A stretch of DNA of 64,000 nt from Chryseobacterium taklimakanense (lineage in GTDB: Bacteria > Bacteroidota > Bacteroidia > Flavobacteriales > Weeksellaceae): assembly GCF_900187185.1 (NCBI RefSeq), contig NZ_LT906465.1, positions 2,418,001 through 2,482,000 on the forward strand, in the 5' to 3' direction. The notes under the pieces were generated by a model. It did no database searches. It saw nothing but the letters and a program-made list of their open reading frames with translations, and had not been told where the DNA came from. Shown here piece by piece: positions 41,023 through 50,116 of this stretch (positions within the stretch are counted from its first letter, which is position 1; the number at the start of each line of letters is the position of its first letter). The position numbers and the translations under genes are program-made.

Positions 41023-42876
41023 ATGTGTGGAATTGTAGGTTATACGGGATTTCAGGACGCTTATGAAATCGTCATCAACGGTTTAAGAAGACTTGAATAC
41101 AGAGGTTACGACAGTGCAGGTATTGTGCTGGACTCTTATAATAATACTTTTGATATCGCTAAAACAAAAGGAAAGGTAGATGACCTGGTGGCGATTTCTG
41201 AAAACTTGAGAGGCAAAGCAAAAGTGGGAATGGGACACACACGGTGGGCAACTCATGGTGTGCCGAGCGACAGAAACTCGCACCCGCATCTTTCAAATAA
41301 CGGAAAAATTGCATTGGTACATAATGGAATCATCGAAAATTATGACACCATCAAAACCATGCTTGTTGAAAAAGGATTTACATTCCAGTCCGAGACGGAT
41401 ACTGAGGTTCTGGTGAACCTTATCCAATACTTCATGGACATCAATCCTGACATTGACTTCCCAACTGCCGTAAGAAATGCGCTTAACGAGGTTTATGGTG
41501 CTTATGCAATTACCGTAATGCACGACGACTTCCCTGGACTTTTGGTAGTAGGCAGGTTAGGTTCTCCACTGGCAATTGGGCTTGGTGATAATGAATATTT
41601 CATCGCATCAGATGCATCCCCGTTCGTAGAATTTACGAAAGAAGCCATTTACCTGGAAGAAGGACATATGGCAACAATCTCTTTGCAGGATGGAGTAGAT
41701 ATCCGCACAATCATTGACAATTCTAAAATTGATCCGACCGTTCAGGAATTAAAACTTAACCTGGAGCAGATCGAGAAAGGCGGTTATGAACATTTTATGC
41801 TTAAAGAAATTTTTGAGCAGCCTAAGTCCATCCATGACACGATGAGAGGAAGAATCCTTGTGGATGAAGGCATCATTAAAATGGCCGGAATCTGGGATCA
41901 CCTTGAAAGATTCAAAAATGCTCATAAAATTACCATTATTGCCTGCGGAACTTCATGGCATGCAGGCCTTATTGGGGAATATTTAATCGAGGAATTTGCC
42001 AGAATTCCTGTCGAAGTAGAATATGCTTCAGAATTCAGGTACAGAAACCCGATCATCTCGGATAAAGATGTGGTAATTGCGATTTCACAGTCTGGTGAAA
42101 CGGCTGACACTATGGCTGCGCTTAAGCTGGCTAAGGAAAAAGGGGCGTTTATCTACGGAATCTGTAATGTAGTTGACTCGTCTATTGCGCGTATTACAGA
42201 TGCCGGTTCTTATACGCACGCAGGGCCTGAAATCGGTGTAGCTTCTACCAAAGCTTTCACCGCTCAGCTTACGATATTGTCTCTTATTGCCATCAAATTA
42301 GGGCACCATAACGGGAATTTGAGCAAACAGGATTTTATGAAACTCATTACCGAGCTGGACAATATCCCTAATAAAGTGGAAGAAGTTCTTGCATCCACGC
42401 ACGATTATGTAAAAGAGATATCAAAGCAATACGCAGATGCAACCAATTTTCTATACCTTGGCCGCGGCTACAACTATCCTGCAGCCCTGGAAGGAGCATT
42501 GAAACTGAAGGAAATTTCTTACATCCACGCAGAAGGTTATCCGGCGGCTGAGATGAAACACGGTCCGATTGCTTTGATTGATGAAAATATGCCAATCGTC
42601 ATTATCGCTCCGAAAAAAGGACATTACGACAAAATCGTAAGCAACGTACAGGAAATTAAAGCAAGAAAAGGGAAGGTAATCGCCGTGGTAACCAGAGGAG
42701 ACGAGCAGGTCGCATCTATGGCGGACCATGTGATCGAAATTCCTGATTCTGAGGAATGTTTCTCGCCAATTTTAGCATCTGTGCCGCTTCAGCTCTTGGC
42801 ATACTATATTGCTGTTTTAAGAGGTGCGAATGTAGATCAGCCTAGAAATCTGGCAAAATCTGTAACCGTAGAATAA
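41023..42876 (+). CDS. glmS: glutamine-fructose-6-phosphate aminotransferase
   Basis: GlmS makes glucosamine 6-phosphate from fructose 6-phosphate and glutamine, the entry to peptidoglycan and lipopolysaccharide sugars. The 617-residue protein has the catalytic N-terminal cysteine C2 (MCGIVGYTGF), glutaminase motif GHTRWATHG and two SIS domains (CGTSWHAGL, SQSGETADT, ARGYNYP-like GRGYNYPAALEGALKLKE). It ends in the conserved LAKSVTVE. No glmS ribozyme is present: the preceding gene ends only 10 bp before the start. Confidence 0.96.
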   Translation: MCGIVGYTGFQDAYEIVINGLRRLEYRGYDSAGIVLDSYNNTFDIAKTKGKVDDLVAISENLRGKAKVGMGHTRWATHGVPSDRNSHPHLSNNGKIALVHNGIIENYDTIKTMLVEKGFTFQSETDTEVLVNLIQYFMDINPDIDFPTAVRNALNEVYGAYAITVMHDDFPGLLVVGRLGSPLAIGLGDNEYFIASDASPFVEFTKEAIYLEEGHMATISLQDGVDIRTIIDNSKIDPTVQELKLNLEQIEKGGYEHFMLKEIFEQPKSIHDTMRGRILVDEGIIKMAGIWDHLERFKNAHKITIIACGTSWHAGLIGEYLIEEFARIPVEVEYASEFRYRNPIISDKDVVIAISQSGETADTMAALKLAKEKGAFIYGICNVVDSSIARITDAGSYTHAGPEIGVASTKAFTAQLTILSLIAIKLGHHNGNLSKQDFMKLITELDNIPNKVEEVLASTHDYVKEISKQYADATNFLYLGRGYNYPAALEGALKLKEISYIHAEGYPAAEMKHGPIALIDENMPIVIIAPKKGHYDKIVSNVQEIKARKGKVIAVVTRGDEQVASMADHVIEIPDSEECFSPILASVPLQLLAYYIAVLRGANVDQPRNLAKSVTVE

Positions 42877-42983
42877 TTTCATAACAGGACAAAATATTAT
42901 ACTTTATTTTGCGTTAGAAATAAATCTTCATAAGATTTAGAAAGACTTATATTTTTTTGTAGACTAATTTTTTAGTTCATAAC

Positions 42984-44381
42984 ATGAGAAGAACCTTCCT
43001 TTTAGTAATGTCGGCCTTTGTAATTGTCTCCTGTTCGAAGGGAAGCAGATCAGCAGGCAAACCTGGCTCACGGGGTGAGCTTATAGCAGCTGAAAAGTCA
43101 AAGTCATTTTTAGCAGAAAGACCTTATGGTATGGTGGCTATTCCTGGCGGTTCATTTGTGATGGGAAATGCAGATCAGGATATGACTGATACTCCTGAAA
43201 AAGCGATGTTGAAAACAGTAACTGTGTCTTCATTCTTTATGGACGAGACCGAGGTTACCAATGGGGAATATCGCGTGTTTGTAAAATATGTGAGAGACTC
43301 GATCGCCAGAACTCTTCTTGCAGAAGCAGCCGGAGACGGTAGCGGGACCGGAATTGGAAATTACGCCTACCTTTCAAAAAAATCAGGGAACGCAACCCCA
43401 TATGATGAATTTATTGAATCACACGGCGGCCGTGACGGATATGATCAGTCAAAAAGACTGGACTGGAGCGAACCATTATACTGGAATACTTCACAATATC
43501 CGGACGTACAGTATGCTGAGATTATGGAATCGATGTATATCCCTAAAGCTGAACGAATCAATAACGAAAGAGTTATTGATGCAAGGAAGCTGAGATATGC
43601 GTATGAGTGGGAAGATATTGAAAGTGCAGTGAAAAACAGGGAAAGAAATATTTCTTACCTAAAAAAAGAAAGTATCGCAGTATATCCTGATACGACGGTG
43701 TGGTTGCGAGACTTCAATTATGCATATAACGAACCGCTTTTCAACCAGTATTTTTGGCATTCTGCATACAGCAATTATCCAGTCGTGGGCGTGACCTGGG
43801 ATCAGGCGAGAGCTTACTGCAATTTCAAGTCGAAATTAAAATCAGACTATAACGAAAGTCTTAAAAAGAAAAAACAAAAACCTATGAACTTCCGCCTTCC
43901 AACGGAAGCAGAATGGGAATATGCTGCTAAAGGTGGACGTGCAAATGCTACATATCCATGGGGCGGTCCTTACCTGGTTGATGACAGAGGTTGCTATCTG
44001 GCCAACTTTAAACCGAAAAGAGGTAATTATATTGAGGACGAAAAGAAAGGAACTTATATGTATACGGCGCCGGTGAAAAAATTTGGAAGAAACGATTTCG
44101 GGCTCTATGATATGGCGGGTAATGTTGCTGAATGGACCGAGTCTCCGTACAACAACGCTACTTATCAGTTTTCCTCAACCTTAAACCCATCTCTGTCCAA
44201 TCAGGCGTATAGAGAAGTAAAAAAATCCGTAAGAGGGGGCTCGTGGAAAGATGTAGGCTACTTGCTTATGACCGGAAACCGCGATTGGGAAAGAAAAGAT
44301 TCTGCCCGCAGTTATATTGGGTTCAGAACTGTACAGGACATCCCGGAAGGCTCTGCTAAATTCAAAAAAAGAACCAACTAA
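42984..44381 (+). CDS. gldK: gliding motility/type IX secretion lipoprotein GldK
   Basis: GldK (PorK) is an outer-membrane lipoprotein that forms a periplasmic ring with GldN. The lipobox gives C17 (VIVSCSK). The body is a formylglycine-generating-enzyme (SUMF1) fold with IPGGSFVMGN, GVTWDQARAYCNF, FRLPTEAEWEYAA, LYDMAGNVAEWTE, SVRGGSWKD and IGFRTV. The 465-residue length matches flavobacterial GldK. It begins the gldK-L-M-N cluster, with gaps of 30, 45 and 28 bp between genes, surely one transcript. Confidence 0.95.
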   Translation: MRRTFLLVMSAFVIVSCSKGSRSAGKPGSRGELIAAEKSKSFLAERPYGMVAIPGGSFVMGNADQDMTDTPEKAMLKTVTVSSFFMDETEVTNGEYRVFVKYVRDSIARTLLAEAAGDGSGTGIGNYAYLSKKSGNATPYDEFIESHGGRDGYDQSKRLDWSEPLYWNTSQYPDVQYAEIMESMYIPKAERINNERVIDARKLRYAYEWEDIESAVKNRERNISYLKKESIAVYPDTTVWLRDFNYAYNEPLFNQYFWHSAYSNYPVVGVTWDQARAYCNFKSKLKSDYNESLKKKKQKPMNFRLPTEAEWEYAAKGGRANATYPWGGPYLVDDRGCYLANFKPKRGNYIEDEKKGTYMYTAPVKKFGRNDFGLYDMAGNVAEWTESPYNNATYQFSSTLNPSLSNQAYREVKKSVRGGSWKDVGYLLMTGNRDWERKDSARSYIGFRTVQDIPEGSAKFKKRTN

Positions 44382-44411
44382 TATACATTAATAATACTAA
44401 AATTATATACA

Positions 44412-45092
44412 ATGTTTAAAAACAGAGCTGCAATTTCAAATTTTGTCTATTCATTTTTTGCTGCGATCGTAATCCTTGGGGCATTATTCAAAATGCTGCA
44501 CATTAGCATAGGGCCTATTTCCGGTAACCTGATCTTGGGAATCGGTCTTGGGGCAGAGGTTTTAGTATTCCTTTATATGGCGTTTTTTCCGGACCACGAT
44601 TCCACCACACAGTATGCGTGGGAAAATGTTTATCCGGAACTTTTGGATAATGAAGCGCAACCAAAGGCAAGAACAGTAAGCAAGCTCGCAGAATCTTCGG
44701 ACCTTGATGTTTCACTTTCTGACAAGCTCGATAAAATGTTGGCTGATGCGAAACTTGATGTGAATTTGTTCGAAAGATTAAAGTCCGGGATCGATAAGTT
44801 TTCAGATTCTGTAGAACAAATAAACCAGACGGTAGATGTGTCTTCCTCTACACGTAAATACAATGATCAGCTTACACTGGCTGCAAGTCATCTTGAAAGT
44901 ATGAACGCCTTATACGCACTTCAGCTCGAGCATGGTAAACAGCAGTCTGAATATCACACCAGATACGTGGCTGACCTTCAGAAATCTGCGGAACATTCTG
45001 CTAAATTCAATGAAGAATTAACAGGACTTACATCTAACTTAAATAACCTGAACAGAGTTTACGGCGGTATGCTTAATGCGATGAAGTCATAA
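44412..45092 (+). CDS. gldL: type IX secretion motor protein GldL
   Basis: GldL (PorL) forms, with GldM, the proton-driven inner-membrane motor of type IX secretion and gliding. Of 226 residues, two membrane helices lie near the N-terminus (about 13-30 and 38-58). The second contains a glutamate (LGAEVLVFLYMAFFP) in the position of the conserved membrane glutamate that couples proton flow. A cytoplasmic helical tail, probably coiled-coil, makes up the rest. It directly precedes gldM. Confidence 0.95.
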   Translation: MFKNRAAISNFVYSFFAAIVILGALFKMLHISIGPISGNLILGIGLGAEVLVFLYMAFFPDHDSTTQYAWENVYPELLDNEAQPKARTVSKLAESSDLDVSLSDKLDKMLADAKLDVNLFERLKSGIDKFSDSVEQINQTVDVSSSTRKYNDQLTLAASHLESMNALYALQLEHGKQQSEYHTRYVADLQKSAEHSAKFNEELTGLTSNLNNLNRVYGGMLNAMKS

Positions 45093-45137
45093 TTGTAACC
45101 ATTTTAAAAAGTAAAATTATTAAAGAAATCTATTAAA

Positions 45138-46460
45138 ATGGCACAAGGAAAACAGACACCGCGTCAGAAGATGATCAACCTGATGTATCTGGTTTTCATT
45201 GCGATGCTCGCAATGCAGATCGACCAGGAAATTGTAAGGTCATTCTACGATACGCAGGTTTCATTAAGTGAAACGCTTTCGCTGACAAATTCAAAAAACG
45301 AAGTATTTGAAAAAAACTTAGCAGAGAAAGCACAGAATTCACCCGACGATCAGGTATCTTATCAGAATTATCTTGAACTGAAAGGTTATAGTGATGATTT
45401 GGTGAATGATATCAATCGGATCAAAAATACAATGGTAACGCAGTCAGGCTTCAAATTTAATGAAGAAAATTTTGACTATAACAGTTTGAACAACGCTGAG
45501 CATTCCACTAAATTGTTTTTTCAGGGGGGAGACGAAAACAAACCTTCCGGGGAAGCAAAATCCCTGATCAATAAAATAAACGCATTACGCGGATTTATTA
45601 TACAAAAATTTGAAGGGGACGAAAAGTTTTCCACTGTAGTATCCAGAGCGAAACAGAACCTGATTACTGAATATCCTCAGAAAAAGAATGGCAAAAGCTG
45701 GTTGATGCATAAGTTTTATAATCAGCCATTGGTTGCAGCTCTTTCTAATTTGGAGATTTTAGCAACTGAAGTAAGAAACATCCAGTCGGATGCTTTATCA
45801 ATTTATTTGCAGGGGAAAAGTATCATTGCAGATCCAAATTCAACCTTGATAACGCAGACTCCGACTACTTCGCCACCGATGACTTCAAATTCTTCACATA
45901 CGGAAGATTTTACACAGCAGAAAACTCAGGACTACACTGCGACGATTACTTCGGGCACGGTTCTTTACCAGGGTTTTCCTAACCCTGTGAATATTGACGG
46001 TGCTACATCATCAACGTCTATTTCTGCAACTGGAGCCACAGTTTCCGGAGGTGGTGGCAAGTGGACAGTAACGCCGGGACCTGTAGATGAAGTAACGCTG
46101 ACTGTTGGCGGGAAATCCACGAAGTATATGGTTAAGAAACTACCGCCGGTAGTAGCTACGGTTCGTGGTAAAAGTGCAGTTGCTATGCCGGCGAGCTCAA
46201 TTAAAAACCAGACTGTAAGCGTGGATATGCCAGGATTCGTATATCCGGTAAGCTTTACAGTAACCGGATTTAAAGTGAAAGTACCGGGCAAACCTACAGC
46301 TTTTGTAAGCGGAAACTCGCTCAGCGAAGTTGGCCACCTGTTTACCAACCTTCGTGCGGGCGATAAAGTAACAATTCTTGATATTGAAGTTACTGCGACA
46401 GGAATGGGGAACAGTATACCTAAAACCCCAAGCAACGTGACAATTAATGTCAGCAACTAG
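45138..46460 (+). CDS. gldM: type IX secretion motor protein GldM, shortened
   Basis: GldM (PorM) is the periplasm-spanning partner of GldL. One membrane helix (about residues 14-30) follows KQTPRQKMINLMYL. The helical first periplasmic domain (about 36-224) ends at SDALSIYLQ. An S/T/P/Q-rich linker of about 45 residues (226-270) follows, then a domain with SGTVLYQGFPNPV and GGGGKWTVTPGP (about 271-335) and a C-terminal domain (about 336-440). Known GldM/PorM proteins have about 515 residues and four periplasmic domains. The second appears to be replaced here by the linker, making this protein about 75 residues short. The ends are complete and the frame is intact. Confidence 0.93.
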   Translation: MAQGKQTPRQKMINLMYLVFIAMLAMQIDQEIVRSFYDTQVSLSETLSLTNSKNEVFEKNLAEKAQNSPDDQVSYQNYLELKGYSDDLVNDINRIKNTMVTQSGFKFNEENFDYNSLNNAEHSTKLFFQGGDENKPSGEAKSLINKINALRGFIIQKFEGDEKFSTVVSRAKQNLITEYPQKKNGKSWLMHKFYNQPLVAALSNLEILATEVRNIQSDALSIYLQGKSIIADPNSTLITQTPTTSPPMTSNSSHTEDFTQQKTQDYTATITSGTVLYQGFPNPVNIDGATSSTSISATGATVSGGGGKWTVTPGPVDEVTLTVGGKSTKYMVKKLPPVVATVRGKSAVAMPASSIKNQTVSVDMPGFVYPVSFTVTGFKVKVPGKPTAFVSGNSLSEVGHLFTNLRAGDKVTILDIEVTATGMGNSIPKTPSNVTINVSN

Positions 46461-46488
46461 AGTAATACAAACAATTCATCTGTCAAAA

Positions 46489-47421
46489 ATGAAAAAGTTA
46501 TTGTGCAGTTTATTTTTAGCAGCGGTAGGATTTTCGCAGGCACAGTCCATTCTGAATGCCAAATCGCCTGAAGAATTCCGCCAGCTTCGCGAAGAAAATA
46601 AAATAAAAAAAGGGGACAGCATCGTATCAAATGAGACTGTTCCGTTACCGTACGGTTATATTGATGAAAAAGATATTCTGAAGAGTATGGTGGTGTGGGA
46701 AATTATTGACCTGAATGATAAGCTGAACCAGCCACTTTACCATAACTCTGACGGTTTGGTATCACAGAATAAATCACTTTATCAGATTCTTATTGATGGA
46801 ATAAAGTCCGGGAAGATCGAGGAAGTGTATGATGACGAAATGTTTACGACCAGATTGGGTATGGATGAGATCCAGAAGCGTATCAGCAAACTGGTAATCT
46901 CTGATGACTTAATTGATAAGATTAATTCAGGTGCAACAGTAACCGAAGAAGACAAAAAAGCTGGTACGGACGTGTACGAAACCAAATCTGAGAACGTAAA
47001 ACTTCTTAAGATTAAAGGGATGTGGTATATAGACAGGCGTGATTCCCAGATGAAATACCGTTTGCTGGGCATTGCGGCGATGGGCAAGGATCCGCAAACC
47101 ATGGGAGTCATTGGCGGTGACGGTGAGCTGGTAGATGCAGGAGATGATTATATTGACCTGTTCTGGGTTTTTTATCCTAATGTCCGCCCGCTGCTTGTAA
47201 ACTCAGTGGTGTTCAACAACAAGAACCTTTCTTCAGATATTACTTATGATGACATTCTAAATGCCAGAAGATTTTCATCTGTGATTTATAAATCTGACAA
47301 TGGTTTGGGAAATGGTGTTATAAAAGACTATATTCCACGTAATGCTGATGAGCAGATGGAGGAGCACGAACGTATTAAAGCGCAGATTCTGCAGATGGAA
47401 AATGACATGTGGAATTATTAG
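46489..47421 (+). CDS. gldN: type IX secretion protein GldN
   Basis: GldN (PorN) is a periplasmic protein that forms the ring complex with GldK and contacts GldM. I chose the ATG at 46489, which gives a signal peptide (MKKLLCSLFLAAVGFSQAQ) and 310 residues. An upstream in-frame ATG overlaps the gldM stop region. Family landmarks are DEKDILKSMVVWEIIDLNDKLN, YHNSDGLVSQNKSLYQ, WYIDRRDSQMKYRLLGIA and DYIDLFWVFYPNVRPLL. It ends the gldKLMN cluster and is followed by a terminator. Confidence 0.94.
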   Translation: MKKLLCSLFLAAVGFSQAQSILNAKSPEEFRQLREENKIKKGDSIVSNETVPLPYGYIDEKDILKSMVVWEIIDLNDKLNQPLYHNSDGLVSQNKSLYQILIDGIKSGKIEEVYDDEMFTTRLGMDEIQKRISKLVISDDLIDKINSGATVTEEDKKAGTDVYETKSENVKLLKIKGMWYIDRRDSQMKYRLLGIAAMGKDPQTMGVIGGDGELVDAGDDYIDLFWVFYPNVRPLLVNSVVFNNKNLSSDITYDDILNARRFSSVIYKSDNGLGNGVIKDYIPRNADEQMEEHERIKAQILQMENDMWNY

Positions 47422-47442
47422 CATGAAATTTTGATATTGCTT

Positions 47443-47472
47443 AAAACCTGATTAACTTTAATCAGGTTTTTC
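47443..47472 (+). terminator. gldKLMN terminator
   Basis: AAAACCTGATTA (47443-47454) pairs with TAATCAGGTTTT (47459-47470) around an ACTT loop, with a TCTT run after it. Confidence 0.8.
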
Positions 47473-47477
47473 TTATT

Positions 47478-48515
47478 ATGAAAAATGTAGAATATATCAT
47501 TGTCGGCGACGGTTACGCAGCTCTTTTTTTTGCGCATCAGCTTATTAAAAATAATAAGTCCTTCGCCCTTTTTTCCGACGGCAGAAAAAGCGCTTCGCAG
47601 GTCTCTGCGGGAATTATAAATCCGGTTGTGCTAAAGAAATTTACAACATTTTGGAAAGCACAGGAGCAGATTGATTTTTTGAAGACAACACTTGCTGAAA
47701 TAGAAAAATTCACCAAGAAAAATTATCTGGTTGATGAAAATATCCGCCGTATTTTTCATGATGAAAGGGAAAAGGAACTTTGGCTTAAGAAGTCCCAAAC
47801 TGAAGAACTGAAACCTTTTCTCTCAACCGAATTTTCCGAAATCGAAGGTGTTAAAAATCCGTTCGGGACCGGGAAAGTTGAGCAGTCCGCACGCCTGGAT
47901 GTTGCGGGCTTTTTTAAAGATTTTCCTAATTTTCTTGAGGAAAGAGGCCACCTTATGCGTGAACGGTTTGATTATTCAAAACTCGATCCGTTAAAAAATC
48001 AATACAGGGAAATAACTTTTGAAAATATTGTTTTTGCCGAAGGAATGGGCGTTACCGAAAATCCTTACTTCAAGAATATCCCGCTGAATCCCAATAAAGG
48101 CCATCACATTCGCGTAAAACTTTCAGAAAATCTACAGAATGATTTTACGATAAAGAAAAAACATTTCTTATTTCCGTTAAATGAACACTTGCATTTCTAC
48201 GGCGGAACTTACGACAGGGAACAGCTTCATCATAAGATCGACGATTCGGCAATAGAGCAGTTGATTAACGGTCTCGGTGAAATTTACATGCGGGATTTTG
48301 AGGTGGTTGAAGAGCATTTTGGTTTCAGACCTACAGTGAGGGACAGACGCCCGCTCCTGGGAAATCATTCAGAGTTTCAGAACTTTTATGTGTTTAATGG
48401 TTTGGGAGCGAGGGGAATTCTCAATGGTTGCTTTTTCGCAGAAGTACTTTTCCGGCATATTGAAAATGGTGACGAAATTCCAGCGGAAGTTGATCTGAAA
48501 AGGTTTGATTTTTGA
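47478..48515 (+). CDS. FAD-dependent oxidoreductase (DAO family)
   Basis: This 345-residue flavoprotein begins with a Rossmann FAD-binding motif (YIIVGDGYAALFFAHQL, GxGxxA type) and ends with the DAO-family segment FGFRPTVRDRRPLLGNH...FNGLGARGILNG. Such proteins oxidise amines or amino acids, releasing peroxide; a relationship to the MnmC C-terminal half or to glycine oxidase is possible. It starts 6 bp after the gldKLMN terminator, so it may be expressed by read-through or its own start. The substrate is unknown. Confidence 0.85.
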   Translation: MKNVEYIIVGDGYAALFFAHQLIKNNKSFALFSDGRKSASQVSAGIINPVVLKKFTTFWKAQEQIDFLKTTLAEIEKFTKKNYLVDENIRRIFHDEREKELWLKKSQTEELKPFLSTEFSEIEGVKNPFGTGKVEQSARLDVAGFFKDFPNFLEERGHLMRERFDYSKLDPLKNQYREITFENIVFAEGMGVTENPYFKNIPLNPNKGHHIRVKLSENLQNDFTIKKKHFLFPLNEHLHFYGGTYDREQLHHKIDDSAIEQLINGLGEIYMRDFEVVEEHFGFRPTVRDRRPLLGNHSEFQNFYVFNGLGARGILNGCFFAEVLFRHIENGDEIPAEVDLKRFDF

Positions 48516-48527
48516 TGCTGATGTGGC

Positions 48528-49931
48528 ATGTCAAATAATGATGAACTTCCACTAGAAACAACCAAGAAAATCCTTCCCCTGATCCTCGCGACCGCAATTT
48601 TCATGCAGATGCTGGATTCCACGATTCTGAATACCTCGCTGCCGTCCATCGCAAAAGACCTCGGCGAATCACCGCTGAATATGCAGAACGCGATCATCAG
48701 TTACGTACTCACCTTAGCTGTCTTTATGCCGGTTTCAGGTTTTTTGGCAGATAAATTTGGAACCAGGAAAGTTTTTGTCGTATCGCTTATACTTTTCGTG
48801 CTTGGTTCTGTGCTCTGTGGGTTGTCTCAAAACCTAACGCACCTCGTGATAGCCCGGGTAATCCAGGGATTAGGAGGCTCGATGATGACTCCGGTCGGAA
48901 GGCTGGCTTTAATCAAAACATTCGACAAGAATGAAATCGTGCAAGCCATGAATTTTGCAATTATTCCTGCGCTCATCGGTCCGGTTCTGGGGCCGCTGGT
49001 CGGCGGTTATATGGTGGATTATCTTACATGGCACTGGATCTTTTTCATCAATATTCCGATGGGTTTGGCGGGAATTATTTTGGGTTTAAAATATATGCCC
49101 GATTACAAATCCAAAATCCTGGATTTCGATTTGAAAGGGTTCCTGATTTTCGCTTCGGCTTCTCTTGTACTTTCCGTCGCACTTGAATTTTTAGGTAATG
49201 CAAAAAACATTACCCCGGTTTTGGGCGTTTTCGTGTTGGGCTTTTTGTTGCTGTATTATTATTACGTCCACGCCAAAAAAGACAATAATCCCATTTTTCC
49301 TTTAAATTTATTTCAGATACGCACTTTCCGTGTCGGGATCTTAGGGAACCTGGCGACCAGATTGGGGATTTCTTCGGTTCCGCTTTTAATTCCGCTGATG
49401 ATTCAGATTGCGTACGGACAAAGTGCGGTCATTTCAGGCTGGATCGTGGCTCCGATGGCATTAACTGCAATGTTCGGCAAATCTTTTGTCATTAAAATTT
49501 TAAATAAAATCGGTTACCGCAAAACGTTGATGCTCAACACCATGATTATCGGTTTTATCATTATCAGTTTTGCAATACCGGGAGTCAGAACCTCGATTTA
49601 CTGGTTTGTACCGCTTTTGGCGATACTTGGATTTTTTAATTCGATACAGTTTACCTCGATGAATACCATCGCCATCGCCGACCTGCGCCAGGAAATGACC
49701 AGCAGTGGAAATTCATTACTGGCAGTAAATCAGCAGCTTGCCATTGGTTTTGGTACCGCGTTCGGGTTGATTGTCCTTAAAATTTTTGAAGGCAAACTCG
49801 GTTTTGGGGAACAGGGCACTCACGATGCGTTCCGGTACACATTTTTAACCATCGGGCTTCTCACGGTCATTTCCGGTTTTGTCTTCAGGCGGCTGCACAT
49901 CCGCGACGGCGATAATATGAAAGCAGAATGA
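48528..49931 (+). CDS. MFS multidrug efflux transporter (DHA2/EmrB type)
   Basis: This 467-residue inner-membrane transporter shows motif A (GFLADKFGTRKVFV), motif D1-like LDSTILNTSLPSIA near the N-terminus and motif C (GPVLGPLVGG), which together mark drug:H+ antiporters of the DHA2 group with 14 helices. It probably exports toxic compounds or small molecules; substrates cannot be predicted. Only 12 bp separate it from the FAD oxidoreductase upstream, so the two are likely co-transcribed. Confidence 0.9.
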   Translation: MSNNDELPLETTKKILPLILATAIFMQMLDSTILNTSLPSIAKDLGESPLNMQNAIISYVLTLAVFMPVSGFLADKFGTRKVFVVSLILFVLGSVLCGLSQNLTHLVIARVIQGLGGSMMTPVGRLALIKTFDKNEIVQAMNFAIIPALIGPVLGPLVGGYMVDYLTWHWIFFINIPMGLAGIILGLKYMPDYKSKILDFDLKGFLIFASASLVLSVALEFLGNAKNITPVLGVFVLGFLLLYYYYVHAKKDNNPIFPLNLFQIRTFRVGILGNLATRLGISSVPLLIPLMIQIAYGQSAVISGWIVAPMALTAMFGKSFVIKILNKIGYRKTLMLNTMIIGFIIISFAIPGVRTSIYWFVPLLAILGFFNSIQFTSMNTIAIADLRQEMTSSGNSLLAVNQQLAIGFGTAFGLIVLKIFEGKLGFGEQGTHDAFRYTFLTIGLLTVISGFVFRRLHIRDGDNMKAE

Positions 49932-50116
49932 AAGTTTTTAAGTTTAAATTGGTGTTAAAATTGTTCCAATTCGTCAAATGTCGTCAATGATCACATCACC
50001 ACATTACCGCAAATTACCATACATCAATGCACCGGAAACTGTACTTTCGTATGTTTGTTAATGAAAAACGGAAGAAGAATTCCAAAACTTCGATAAAATA
50101 ATAAATGAGCTAAAAA

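Noticed and set aside
41000-41023. glmS ribozyme
   Set aside because: Only 10 bp separate the preceding stop from the glmS ATG, and no ribozyme-like fold is visible.
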